Source: Lentisphaerota bacterium
GTDB lineage: Bacteria; Verrucomicrobiota; Lentisphaeria; Victivallales; Victivallaceae
Length of the DNA stretch: 32,309 nt
Reading direction: 5' to 3'
NCBI GenBank assembly: GCA_015061885.1
Contig: SUVS01000033.1
Location: forward strand, 1-32,309
The notes under the pieces are model-generated. The model searched no databases, was not told the origin of the DNA, and saw nothing but the letters and a program-made list of their open reading frames with translations. Position numbers and translations under genes: made by a program. Shown piece by piece: positions 8,127-15,490 of this stretch; position 1 is the stretch's first letter, and every line of letters starts with the position of its first letter.

Positions 8127-8527
8127 CAGTATTCTGCTGTTTGGAACAGGATTTGCACCTTGCGGCTTCTGGGGCCGTCAAATTCGCAGAAATATACGCC
8201 TTGCCATGTTCCCAGGTGTAATTTCCCGTTGCGGATCGGCACTGCCAGCGATACGCCGAACAAACTTGATTTCAAATGAGCCGCACTGTTGCCTTCGCAA
8301 TGCTGATAGTAACACTCATCTTTGGGGATCAGCGAATCGAGCTTCTTCAGCAAATCGTGTTTTACATCATCATCTGCGTTTTCGTTGATCGTTAATCCGG
8401 CGGTGGTATGCTGGCAGAATATATGGCAAATGCCGGACTTTATATTCTGCGGCACCAGTTCGTTTATCTTTTGCGTTATTTCAATAAACTCACACTCCCG
8501 GCGGCTTGCTATACTCAAATCCGGCAT
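8126..8527 (-). CDS. YjbQ/UPF0047 family protein (secondary thiamine-phosphate synthase type)
   Basis: A 133-residue full-length member of the small YjbQ family (Pfam UPF0047), a trimeric fold with a conserved pocket. Visible hallmarks: CHIFCQHTTAGLTINENAD in the middle, HCEGNSAAHLKSSLFG, and W-QGVYFCEFDGPR near the end. In E. coli yjbQ gives weak thiamine-phosphate synthase activity, but the physiological role is unsettled, so the enzyme name should be taken loosely. The GGTGAG ribosome-binding site lies just before the ATG. It is the last gene of the long minus-strand series, 9 bases after the gene at 8537-9013. Confidence 0.9.
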   Translation of the reverse strand: MPDLSIASRRECEFIEITQKINELVPQNIKSGICHIFCQHTTAGLTINENADDDVKHDLLKKLDSLIPKDECYYQHCEGNSAAHLKSSLFGVSLAVPIRNGKLHLGTWQGVYFCEFDGPRSRKVQILFQTAEY

Positions 8528-8536
8528 ACACTCACC

Positions 8537-9013
8537 TTATCTGCCGAAAAGTTTACGCAATTCCACCTGAAACTCGGCAATATCGTTTTCCGTGGGTTCG
8601 CCGGAAACCTTATCCAGTCCCAGTCTGCCCATTTCGTCGATCAGCCATTCGGCACTTGCTCCGGAACCGAAGCTCACCGTACCATGTGCCATCGCTCCGG
8701 GACGGGTCAGACGGCTCAACTCGACCGTTGTTTTGCCGGGAGTGGCGGCCGGAGCAGTTTCGTCAGTTGCCGGAACTTCGGCTGCCGGAGCGGCTTCTTC
8801 GCCGGCGGGGACGGTTTCTTCGACTGCATCCTTCTTTTCGGCGGGATCGAACTTTTCCCAATCCACATCTTCGAGTTCGGCTGCCATCAGACGCAATTCG
8901 AGGAATGTCATCTTACATTTCAGCTCATCAGCCAGCATGTTCTGTATATCAGAAAGTTTGACTCCTTCGTGCAACTTTTTTGCCACAAAGTGCTTTATTT
9001 TCATTTCATCCAT
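8537..9013 (-). CDS. Small conserved-looking protein with Pro/Ala/Glu linker, function unknown
   Basis: A soluble 158-residue protein. Residues 1-50 (MDEMKIKHFVAKKLHEGVKL onward) look like a small helical domain. Residues 55-92 are a low-complexity Glu/Ala/Pro linker. Residues 93-158 form a second conserved-looking segment containing LSRLTRPGAMAHGTVSFGSG and a MGRLGLD helix. The pattern (helical head, acidic linker, RPGA-G-V-FGSG segment) resembles a small uncharacterised protein I recall from other PVC genomes; no function can be assigned. AAGGCAG lies 5 bases before the ATG. It is tightly followed by the YjbQ gene. Confidence 0.75.
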   Translation of the reverse strand: MDEMKIKHFVAKKLHEGVKLSDIQNMLADELKCKMTFLELRLMAAELEDVDWEKFDPAEKKDAVEETVPAGEEAAPAAEVPATDETAPAATPGKTTVELSRLTRPGAMAHGTVSFGSGASAEWLIDEMGRLGLDKVSGEPTENDIAEFQVELRKLFGR

Positions 9014-9068
9014 TTTTTCTGCCTTTGCTCTATCAGAGATACCGCCGGCTGCGGCGGCATCTGATTTT

Positions 9069-9626
9069 TTATTTCTGCGATTTACTGTTCTGCTCTTTTC
9101 CGGCTTCAGTTTGTTCTTTCTGACGCTGGGATTGTATCTGCCGGAATTTTTCCTCCGGAACCAGCAATACAGCCTTTATTTGCAGTTCAGTTACATTTGT
9201 ACGCCTGCCTTCGAGCGTGCTTACTTCGCCGAAATAGTTACTGTAAATATATGCTCCGCCGGCGTTTCTGCCGTCGCGGTTCCACCCGACTCTGGATACG
9301 GTGGGGTCTGCGGCCACAGTACCTATTTTGACTCTTTTTATTTCAAGAATGTTTACCAATTCTGCTCCATGTTTGCGGGCAAGTGCGGTCAGTTCCTCGA
9401 CAACATCAGCTTGTGTTGTACCGTCAGGGGCTTGGATTTCCACTCTGCCGATCACCCGGTAGCCTTCGGATGCCAGCGGCGAAGTTGGTGAATAGACCTT
9501 TACCGGTTCGTTTTCTGCCAACGCCGGAAAACTCTGCCCCACATACTCTACATTCATGCAACCGTACATCAACACAAGCACCAGGGCTGGCATTGTTTTG
9601 CTCAACACCGTAAAAAATCTATTCAT
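9069..9626 (-). CDS. Probable lipoprotein, function unknown
   Basis: About 185 residues. The start MNRFFTVLSKTMPALVLVLM leads to a lipobox-like LMYGC (Cys23), so the protein is probably lipidated and membrane-anchored. The mature part has a VIGRVEIQAPDGTTQADVVEEL... segment followed by KHGAELVNILEIKRV, and ends in a Gln/Lys-rich charged tail. In-frame ATGs at 9635 and 9626 and a TTG at 9644 all compete. GGAG is only 3 bases from the first ATG and 12 from the second, so the start is uncertain. It starts just after the CBS-protein stop at 9648, so it is probably translated from the same message. No family recognised. Confidence 0.7.
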   Translation of the reverse strand: MNRFFTVLSKTMPALVLVLMYGCMNVEYVGQSFPALAENEPVKVYSPTSPLASEGYRVIGRVEIQAPDGTTQADVVEELTALARKHGAELVNILEIKRVKIGTVAADPTVSRVGWNRDGRNAGGAYIYSNYFGEVSTLEGRRTNVTELQIKAVLLVPEEKFRQIQSQRQKEQTEAGKEQNSKSQK

Positions 9627-9647
9627 CTTCAACATCTTCTCCAATAA

Positions 9648-10958
9648 TTAAATACCTGTCCGCCGGACATTGAATTCCATCACCCGCCCGCGGCGGATCT
9701 TGCGGACATAGAATTCTGCATTCTGAAATTTGACCACATCGCCGACTTTAGGACTCCGCCGCAACTGATTGCAGAACCAGTCCGACAATGTCATCGGTGC
9801 CGACGGTATTGCCAGCGGAGTTTCCGTTGCGACCATTGATGCAAGAACTCCACCGCCAATGACCCAGAACCCTTCGCTGGGCGAATAGAATGTCTTGGGC
9901 AGCGGATCGAACTCATCATCCAGATCGCCGATCAACTCTTCTACTATATCTTCCATGGTTATCAAGCCCAGCGTTTTACCGGCGGCATCACGGACAATGG
10001 CCAGATGCACATGCTGAACCGCAAAACGCTCCAGCAGATTTGCCGCCGAAACCTCCGGCGATACAAATGCTATCGGCCGGACTATATCCCGCAGCTTCGT
10101 CCGTTCAGGATGTGCCCGGAATGTTGCCACCAGCTCTTTGAAGTTGATGTAGCCGAGAACCTTGTTTTTATCGCCGTCTTCGCACACCGGATAGCGGGTA
10201 TGAAAGTCAGCCGGAGCTGTATTCAATGCCTCCGCCGGAGTCTGTTCCGACGATACAAACGATATATTTTCCACCGGCAGCATGATCTCGTCAGCCCGCC
10301 GTTCAGAGAGTTTAGGCGTTGCCAGCAAAATACGCTCCTGCTGACTGCTTATCTCTTTTTCCCGCCGTGCCATACTTGCCAGTGCGGCAATTTCGGAGGC
10401 GGCGGTCGGCTGATTGTCGTCGTCTTTTATCTCAAACGGACGATTTATCAAATGCACAAGTTTGATCAGCGGTGCCATGACAATCGTCATAAACACCAGA
10501 CTGCGGGCACTTACAGAAATAATCCGGCAGTTGTAATAAACACCCAGCGTTTTGGGTAATATTTCCGTGTACTGCACCATTACAAGCGTAAATGCCAATG
10601 TGAACAATCCCAGCCACCCTGCCCCGAAGAGCTTGGAAAACTCGGCACCGGCAATCGCCGCTCCGATGGTGTGAGCCGCCGTATTGCAAATCAATATGAC
10701 AGCCAGAGACTGTTCTATATCATCCTTCAAACGCGAACACAACTCGCCGCGTTTCGGATTTTTGGTTGCTATATCTGCCAACTGACTGGGGGTCAGACTC
10801 AAAAGAGCCGATTCCAGCAGTGAACACATAAACGATACAACTATCGCCATAAGCATACTGGCAACGAGAAGAACCCAAGTCCATACCAATTCACTGTTGC
10901 TCATAGATTGAATTCTGATATTCAAATCTGCCAACAGGGGTATTTCTGTAAAACTCAT
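9648..10958 (-). CDS. CNNM/HlyC-CorC family membrane protein with CBS pair
   Basis: A 436-residue membrane protein of the CNNM (DUF21)-CBS-CorC_HlyC architecture, linked to magnesium/divalent-cation homeostasis in bacteria. After a short N-terminus come about four hydrophobic helices (VLLVASMLMAIVVSFMCSLL; SLAVILICNTAAHTIGAAIA; LFTLAFTLVMVQYTEILPKT; SLVFMTIVMAPLIKLVHLIN). The sequence SLLESALLSL and the EILPKT turn are DUF21 signatures. A CBS pair follows (IMLPVENISFVSSEQTPAEA; ITMEDIVEELIGDLDDEFD), then a C-terminal CorC_HlyC-like domain. The frame is open further upstream, but GGAGG lies 7 bases before the ATG at 10958. It sits downstream of the P-type ATPase and ABC genes. Confidence 0.88.
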   Translation of the reverse strand: MSFTEIPLLADLNIRIQSMSNSELVWTWVLLVASMLMAIVVSFMCSLLESALLSLTPSQLADIATKNPKRGELCSRLKDDIEQSLAVILICNTAAHTIGAAIAGAEFSKLFGAGWLGLFTLAFTLVMVQYTEILPKTLGVYYNCRIISVSARSLVFMTIVMAPLIKLVHLINRPFEIKDDDNQPTAASEIAALASMARREKEISSQQERILLATPKLSERRADEIMLPVENISFVSSEQTPAEALNTAPADFHTRYPVCEDGDKNKVLGYINFKELVATFRAHPERTKLRDIVRPIAFVSPEVSAANLLERFAVQHVHLAIVRDAAGKTLGLITMEDIVEELIGDLDDEFDPLPKTFYSPSEGFWVIGGGVLASMVATETPLAIPSAPMTLSDWFCNQLRRSPKVGDVVKFQNAEFYVRKIRRGRVMEFNVRRTGI

Positions 10959-11128
10959 ATCCGCACCTCCGGTGCTGAATATGCACTTTTTACCGGCTGC
11001 CAAAATGTTTGACAGCCGCAACGCTTGTCTCCGTTGCCATTACTACTTCCAGGGTCTTCAGAGGTTTCCCCCATGCTTTCGCTGACTGCTGCCAGCACCT
11101 GATGCGACTGAGTAATTCCACCATCCAT
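10955..11128 (-). CDS. Candidate small ORF (57 aa) coupled to the CBS-protein gene
   Basis: In the 243-base gap between the genes at 11202 and 10958 an open frame from ATG 11128 ends in a TGA that overlaps the next ATG as ATGA, as in translational coupling. The product is polar (contains MDGGITQSHQVLAAVSESMG and a CGC motif) and has no recognised domain. No good ribosome-binding site precedes it, and the frame extends back into the upstream gene, so it may be a chance ORF. No other gene is visible in this gap. Confidence 0.25.
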   Translation of the reverse strand: MDGGITQSHQVLAAVSESMGETSEDPGSSNGNGDKRCGCQTFWQPVKSAYSAPEVRI

Positions 11129-11201
11129 AAGTGATACTACCGTTCTGTCCTTTCTTGTTGGTTTATATTTTCCGGAGGGGGCTTCCCGCCGGGGCTTGCG
11201 T

Positions 11202-12797
11202 TCACTTCTTTTCTTGAGCTTTTTCGCTCTCACGCAATATTTGCTGATTGCGGATCTTGGCACGGATTATCGCCGCCGCCTTCGGATTGGCATTGGCAAG
11301 ATAATCTTTGACCACCTGATTACGAATCTCGTTGTACGGAGCCAGACCGCGGCGGCCGCGTTCTTTATCCGAACGGATGCCTTTCTGATAATCGGCATAT
11401 ACCTTTTTTGCCATTAATTCATACATGGCGACTTTTTCTTCGTCGTCGTTTACTGCCGCATTAAGTGCGTTCTGAATAAAGGCGTTGATAATATCGGTTA
11501 TCTGTTTGAATGTGGCTGTTGACACGATCTCCTTGAGTTCGCGTTCCAGAAACACTGCAAACGGCGGATATTTGACCGTGTTGTCATCTTTCTGCAATAT
11601 CTTGTAAACCTCTTTGGTTTCGTTAAGTCTGCCGAAATAGAAGAGAAACACTGCCGCATTTTTCATAAAGTTAATCTTGCCGGTCTTGAAACTTTCCAGA
11701 TTATTGGCTTTGTCATACGCCCAGTCGTAAGTACGGATCGCCGACATCACAATATCCAGATTCGGTGCAATGATCAGATAACGGTAGCCATCCTGATGCG
11801 TCCACAAAATACGCCCTGCCCGCATCATTTCCTGCAGACAGGTCGCAATAATACGCGAACACTGCATATCGTGCCCGGTAATACGGATGCCTTCGCTTGC
11901 CCAGTAGATCGCCTGGGCTTCCGGCAGACGCCAGTCCATAGAACCGTACTCGGTATTGAGTTTATGTATGTAATCTGCCCGCAGACGGTATTTATCGTAC
12001 AGCCAGATTGTACGCAATGCCGCATCGACCTTTTCGGCTTTCTTTACATCTTTAAGAGCTTCCACAAACTTTGCCGGAAGTACTGAATTCATGCGGAAGT
12101 TTTCGTTCAGAGCCGCGTATCCCGGCAGACCGGCTTTGCGTGCCGCCGCCCAGACGGGATCATTTTCCGGGAAAAGTTTCATAAAGCCATCTGCCGTATA
12201 AGGCATAGTACTCCAGATTTCCCACTTGGGTTCCAGAGTTATGATCGCTTCCATTTCCGTTGCCAGACGGGCTTTGTAGTAATAGCTGGCATTATCCAGC
12301 ACATTACCCATTTTCTGCTGAAAGATCACCGCCAGTTCCCAGTACAATCTTGAAGCACCGGGGTTGTAGAGCAATGCTTCGTCGCGGATGAGTTTGATCC
12401 CTTCCCACACCCAGTACCACCGGTCTTGCCACAACGAACATGTTACTGATATATTGTATGCCATGTTCCATGCCAGATATGCCGTAGCACCGGCAAAACG
12501 CGGCTGCAGCTTGGTGATCCAGCTGGCGAGCTGAACCATTTCAAAATAGTTTTTATCCTGTTGCAGCGAAGCCGCCCGCAGCCAGAGCAAGTCCGCAATA
12601 AGCCCGCGGAAACTGCCCAGTGCCATAGTGGTAAAACTCACCAGCGGCGGAGCATTGTTGATCTGTCCGGTAAAGAACAGATCGTGCTGCCGGATCATTG
12701 TATCAAGTTTACGCTGGGTGGCACTGATACCGAAAATGAGTACCGCCGAAACTACCAACGCCAGCAGATATTTGCCGATTTTTCCAAAGTTTATCAT
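11202..12797 (-). CDS. Membrane-anchored helical-repeat protein linked to an ABC-2 transporter
   Basis: A 531-residue protein with one N-terminal membrane helix (YLLALVVSAVLIFGISA), then FRGLIADLLWLRAASLQQDKNYFEMVQLASW and a long helical, TPR-like body rich in Tyr/Trp/Ala; the C-terminus is charged (IIRAKIRNQQILRESEKAQEKK in part). Its start overlaps the stop of the ABC permease gene as ATGA, so the two are probably translationally coupled and work together. It is probably an extracytoplasmic partner of the transporter, though a cytoplasmic orientation is not excluded. No enzyme motif seen; family not named with confidence. Confidence 0.8.
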   Translation of the reverse strand: MINFGKIGKYLLALVVSAVLIFGISATQRKLDTMIRQHDLFFTGQINNAPPLVSFTTMALGSFRGLIADLLWLRAASLQQDKNYFEMVQLASWITKLQPRFAGATAYLAWNMAYNISVTCSLWQDRWYWVWEGIKLIRDEALLYNPGASRLYWELAVIFQQKMGNVLDNASYYYKARLATEMEAIITLEPKWEIWSTMPYTADGFMKLFPENDPVWAAARKAGLPGYAALNENFRMNSVLPAKFVEALKDVKKAEKVDAALRTIWLYDKYRLRADYIHKLNTEYGSMDWRLPEAQAIYWASEGIRITGHDMQCSRIIATCLQEMMRAGRILWTHQDGYRYLIIAPNLDIVMSAIRTYDWAYDKANNLESFKTGKINFMKNAAVFLFYFGRLNETKEVYKILQKDDNTVKYPPFAVFLERELKEIVSTATFKQITDIINAFIQNALNAAVNDDEEKVAMYELMAKKVYADYQKGIRSDKERGRRGLAPYNEIRNQVVKDYLANANPKAAAIIRAKIRNQQILRESEKAQEKK

Positions 12798-14236
12798 TTT
12801 CTTATCACCAATCCCAGTTCCCGTCTTCTGAAGAGATACAATCCCAACAGGATGAACGGCACTGCTTTAAGCAGGAAATACTCCCCGAACAAACCACCCA
12901 GATAGCTGAATTCCACCAATTCACCACCGGCTATTTTCTGCGATATTTCAAATTCCTGTAAAGGTGCAACTATCAGCATCGCAACTTTACCGATCCAGTA
13001 ACCGGTATATTTTGACGGATCAGCCAGCTGACTGGTGGTCATCACCAGCGGTGCCACACTGCCGAGGAACATATAGCTCAACACCGTGAAAATGGATGTC
13101 GGCATACTGAATGCCGCCGCTGCACAACAGCTTATCCCCGCATAGACCATCAGCATCAGCAATATCACCAGCAGACCGCGGATAAAGTTGCCGGTGAAAC
13201 CGGTTATTTTTATCAGCAGTTTAGGCCCGTCGATGGTCTGGAAATAAACCTTGTCTTTGGCATTATCCAAGTTGGCATACCGCAAACTTACATTGCCGTC
13301 TTTATCAATGATACTTGCGGGCAGAACTTTTTCGTGAAACTCCCCGGCGTAATTCTGTTCCGGCATGGACGAAAGCGGCCGCCAGGTACGGGTGTAATCT
13401 TCTTCCGCCACCGGAATTGCCTGTTCTTCAACTCCGGCACCGGTATTCTGTTTGCGTTCCACAAAGTAGCCGACCCACCAGCCGGTGGTATTGCGTTGTG
13501 CTTCAGTATCAACCTTCCCGACATAGAGACGGTAACGCAGATAGATCGGAGTTTTCAAATCCTTCGGCAGATTTTCATAGTCCCATTCACCGAATTTCTG
13601 AAACAAAACTTCCGACCGCTGCCGGAGCATTTCTTCGCTCAAGCCGTTGCGGATGTCTTTTTCCATTTCCGCGGCGTCAGCAGTCACCCTGCCCCGACCC
13701 GCTTTACGCATTTCTTCAAGCTGTTGAGCCAGAGCTTCGCGGGTAAGTTTTTCCATATCCGCCGGTTTGGGGTAATAGACCCTTCTGCCGACCAGAACTT
13801 CGTTTTCAATACGCTGTTTTTCTTCGGCCGGAAAATCGTTTTTGCTGTAACGGTAGAGAACCACTCCGAAAATCGTGATCCCTGCCAGCAAAAGCAGCAC
13901 TGCATGGAGCAATACCACGCTCAAATATTTTGCAATAAATATCTTTATACGCGATACCGGCTTGGCTACCACCATGTGCAGCTGATAATTTTCCACATCC
14001 TGTGTCATTACCAGACTGGCGATCCACACTGTGGAAAGAGCCAATATAAACCCGACTGTGCCCAGCGAATATTTGAGTGCTATTTGTATATAAGCTCTCG
14101 CACCCTCGCCGGAGCCGGAAACTGTCATCGGCAACGCCACCGAACACAACACCAGCAACGCCAACAGCAGCTGAAAGATGTGTGAACGCATCGCATTGCG
14201 TAAAGTCAGTTTTACGATTGCATTAAATGCCGTCAT
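12794..14236 (-). CDS. ABC-2 type transporter permease
   Basis: A 480-residue ABC-2-like permease. Helices: LLLALLVLCSVALPMTV near 23-39; FILALSTVWIASLVMTQDVE with the typical MVVAKPVSRIKIFIAKYLSV coupling segment; LLHAVLLLLAGITIFGVVLY near 110-130; a large hydrophilic insert (about 135-335) rich in charged residues; then LLVILLMLMVYAGISCCAAAAF, IFTVLSYMFLGSVAPLVMTT and a C-terminal helix ending in LYLFRRRELGLVIRK. The large insert is longer than in simple ABC-2 permeases and resembles the periplasmic loop of NosY/Gld-like exporters. It lies 27 bases after the ATPase gene and overlaps the next gene by 4 bases. Substrate unknown. Confidence 0.87.
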   Translation of the reverse strand: MTAFNAIVKLTLRNAMRSHIFQLLLALLVLCSVALPMTVSGSGEGARAYIQIALKYSLGTVGFILALSTVWIASLVMTQDVENYQLHMVVAKPVSRIKIFIAKYLSVVLLHAVLLLLAGITIFGVVLYRYSKNDFPAEEKQRIENEVLVGRRVYYPKPADMEKLTREALAQQLEEMRKAGRGRVTADAAEMEKDIRNGLSEEMLRQRSEVLFQKFGEWDYENLPKDLKTPIYLRYRLYVGKVDTEAQRNTTGWWVGYFVERKQNTGAGVEEQAIPVAEEDYTRTWRPLSSMPEQNYAGEFHEKVLPASIIDKDGNVSLRYANLDNAKDKVYFQTIDGPKLLIKITGFTGNFIRGLLVILLMLMVYAGISCCAAAAFSMPTSIFTVLSYMFLGSVAPLVMTTSQLADPSKYTGYWIGKVAMLIVAPLQEFEISQKIAGGELVEFSYLGGLFGEYFLLKAVPFILLGLYLFRRRELGLVIRK

Positions 14237-14263
14237 AATAAATACTTTCGTTCGCCAATGTTG

Positions 14264-15424
14264 TTAACGGTTTTTCAATATATCATCAAGTTTGGCGTCG
14301 GCAGCTTTAAGTGCCTCGGCATCGGCCTTGACTTTTTCTTCATCTTTGCTGACCGGAGCTTTTTCGCTTTCGCCTGTAAGCTCTGCCAGTCGTTTTTCTT
14401 CGGCAGCTTTGAGTTCGCCAGCCAGTTTGGCAGCACTTTCTCCGGCTGTGGGCTTTTTGACTGCTTCTTCTTGAGCGATAAGCGATTCCAGCACTGCACT
14501 TTCTTTATCTTTTTCCGCCGAAAGGTATTCAGCTATGCCACCGCCGAGAGCCCCGGACGTTTCCACACTGTCGTTTTTGGCTTTGGCAATAACATCGAGA
14601 AAGAACTCTTCGAGCGTCCGGCGGGGGTGATCCATAACGAATTCTTCGCCATTGAGATTTTCACGCAATACCGCCAGCACCTTTTCGGTAGCATCTTTGT
14701 CCAATGCCGGAGTGACGATCCTGGTGCTGTCGCTGACGGTCAAAAGCTCGTTCAAACTGCCTTGAGCCCGGACTTTACCGCCGTAAAGAATTACCACGCG
14801 GTCGCAAATATCTTCCACATCACTCAACAAATGGCTGGTGATAAGCACGGTCTTACCGCGTTTTTTCAGCTCCACGATCAAATCCTTGACTTCGCGGCAC
14901 CCCAGCGGGTCAAGTCCGCTGGTCGGTTCGTCAAAAATCAGCAGCGACGGGTCGTTGATCATAGCCTGTGCCAGACCGATACGGCGTGCCATACCTTTGG
15001 AGAATTCACCGACGCGGCGGTGGCGGGCGTGAGCCAATCCTACCATATCCAGCAACTGGTCAATGCGGTTTTTGCGTTCAGCTCTGGAAAGGTTGAAGAG
15101 CGAACCGAAAAAGTCCAGCGTTTCTTCTGCGGTCAAATATTTGTACAAATACGATTCTTCCGGCAGATAGCCGATCGCTTTTTTCGTTTCCACCGCACGG
15201 GGGGCCTTGCCCAGCACCGTCAACTGTCCGGCTGTGGGGTAAAGCAAACCGAGAATCATTTTTACCGTAGTGGACTTACCCGAACCGTTGGGTCCGAGCA
15301 GACCGACAACTTCGCCTTCCCTGACCGTAAAGTCGATCTCGTTGACCGCCCGTGCCTTGGGGCGGTTCCAGAAATCGCGGAACACTTTGGTCAAGCCTAC
15401 TGCCCGTATCACATCTTCTGCCAT
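14264..15424 (-). CDS. ABC transporter ATP-binding protein with long charged C-terminal tail
   Basis: A 386-residue ATPase of the ABC-2 exporter class. Visible motifs: Walker A GPNGSGKST (about 42-50), signature FSKGMARRIGLAQAM, Walker B SLLIFDEPTSGLDP and H-loop LITSHLLSDVED. The standard NBD ends near 225, an accessory domain follows, and from about 280 there is an unusual Ala/Glu/Lys-rich tail of roughly 100 residues predicted helical/coiled coil. AGGAGAGG precedes the ATG. It pairs with the permease 27 bases downstream. The tail may serve for partner contacts (inference). A palindrome-containing 66-base gap separates it from the P-type ATPase. Confidence 0.95.
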   Translation of the reverse strand: MAEDVIRAVGLTKVFRDFWNRPKARAVNEIDFTVREGEVVGLLGPNGSGKSTTVKMILGLLYPTAGQLTVLGKAPRAVETKKAIGYLPEESYLYKYLTAEETLDFFGSLFNLSRAERKNRIDQLLDMVGLAHARHRRVGEFSKGMARRIGLAQAMINDPSLLIFDEPTSGLDPLGCREVKDLIVELKKRGKTVLITSHLLSDVEDICDRVVILYGGKVRAQGSLNELLTVSDSTRIVTPALDKDATEKVLAVLRENLNGEEFVMDHPRRTLEEFFLDVIAKAKNDSVETSGALGGGIAEYLSAEKDKESAVLESLIAQEEAVKKPTAGESAAKLAGELKAAEEKRLAELTGESEKAPVSKDEEKVKADAEALKAADAKLDDILKNR

Positions 15425-15456
15425 TTTATTGAGCCTCTCCTGATTTCAGCTGAACT

Positions 15457-15480
15457 GCCGTCCGGCGTGAACCGGACGGC
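15457..15480. other. Intergenic hairpin between P-type ATPase and ABC genes
   Basis: A perfect 9-bp G/C-rich stem GCCGTCCGG/CCGGACGGC with a 6-base loop, next to a 10-base palindrome TTCAGCTGAA (15445-15454). No T run follows on the minus strand, so it is not a classical terminator. It may be an mRNA processing or stabilising hairpin that sets the ratio of upstream and downstream products. Confidence 0.55.
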
Positions 15481-15490
15481 TTTGCATATT

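Noticed and set aside
9648..11021. Longer start (11021) for the CBS protein
   Set aside because: A GGAGG at the right distance precedes the ATG at 10958, and the extra residues have no family match.
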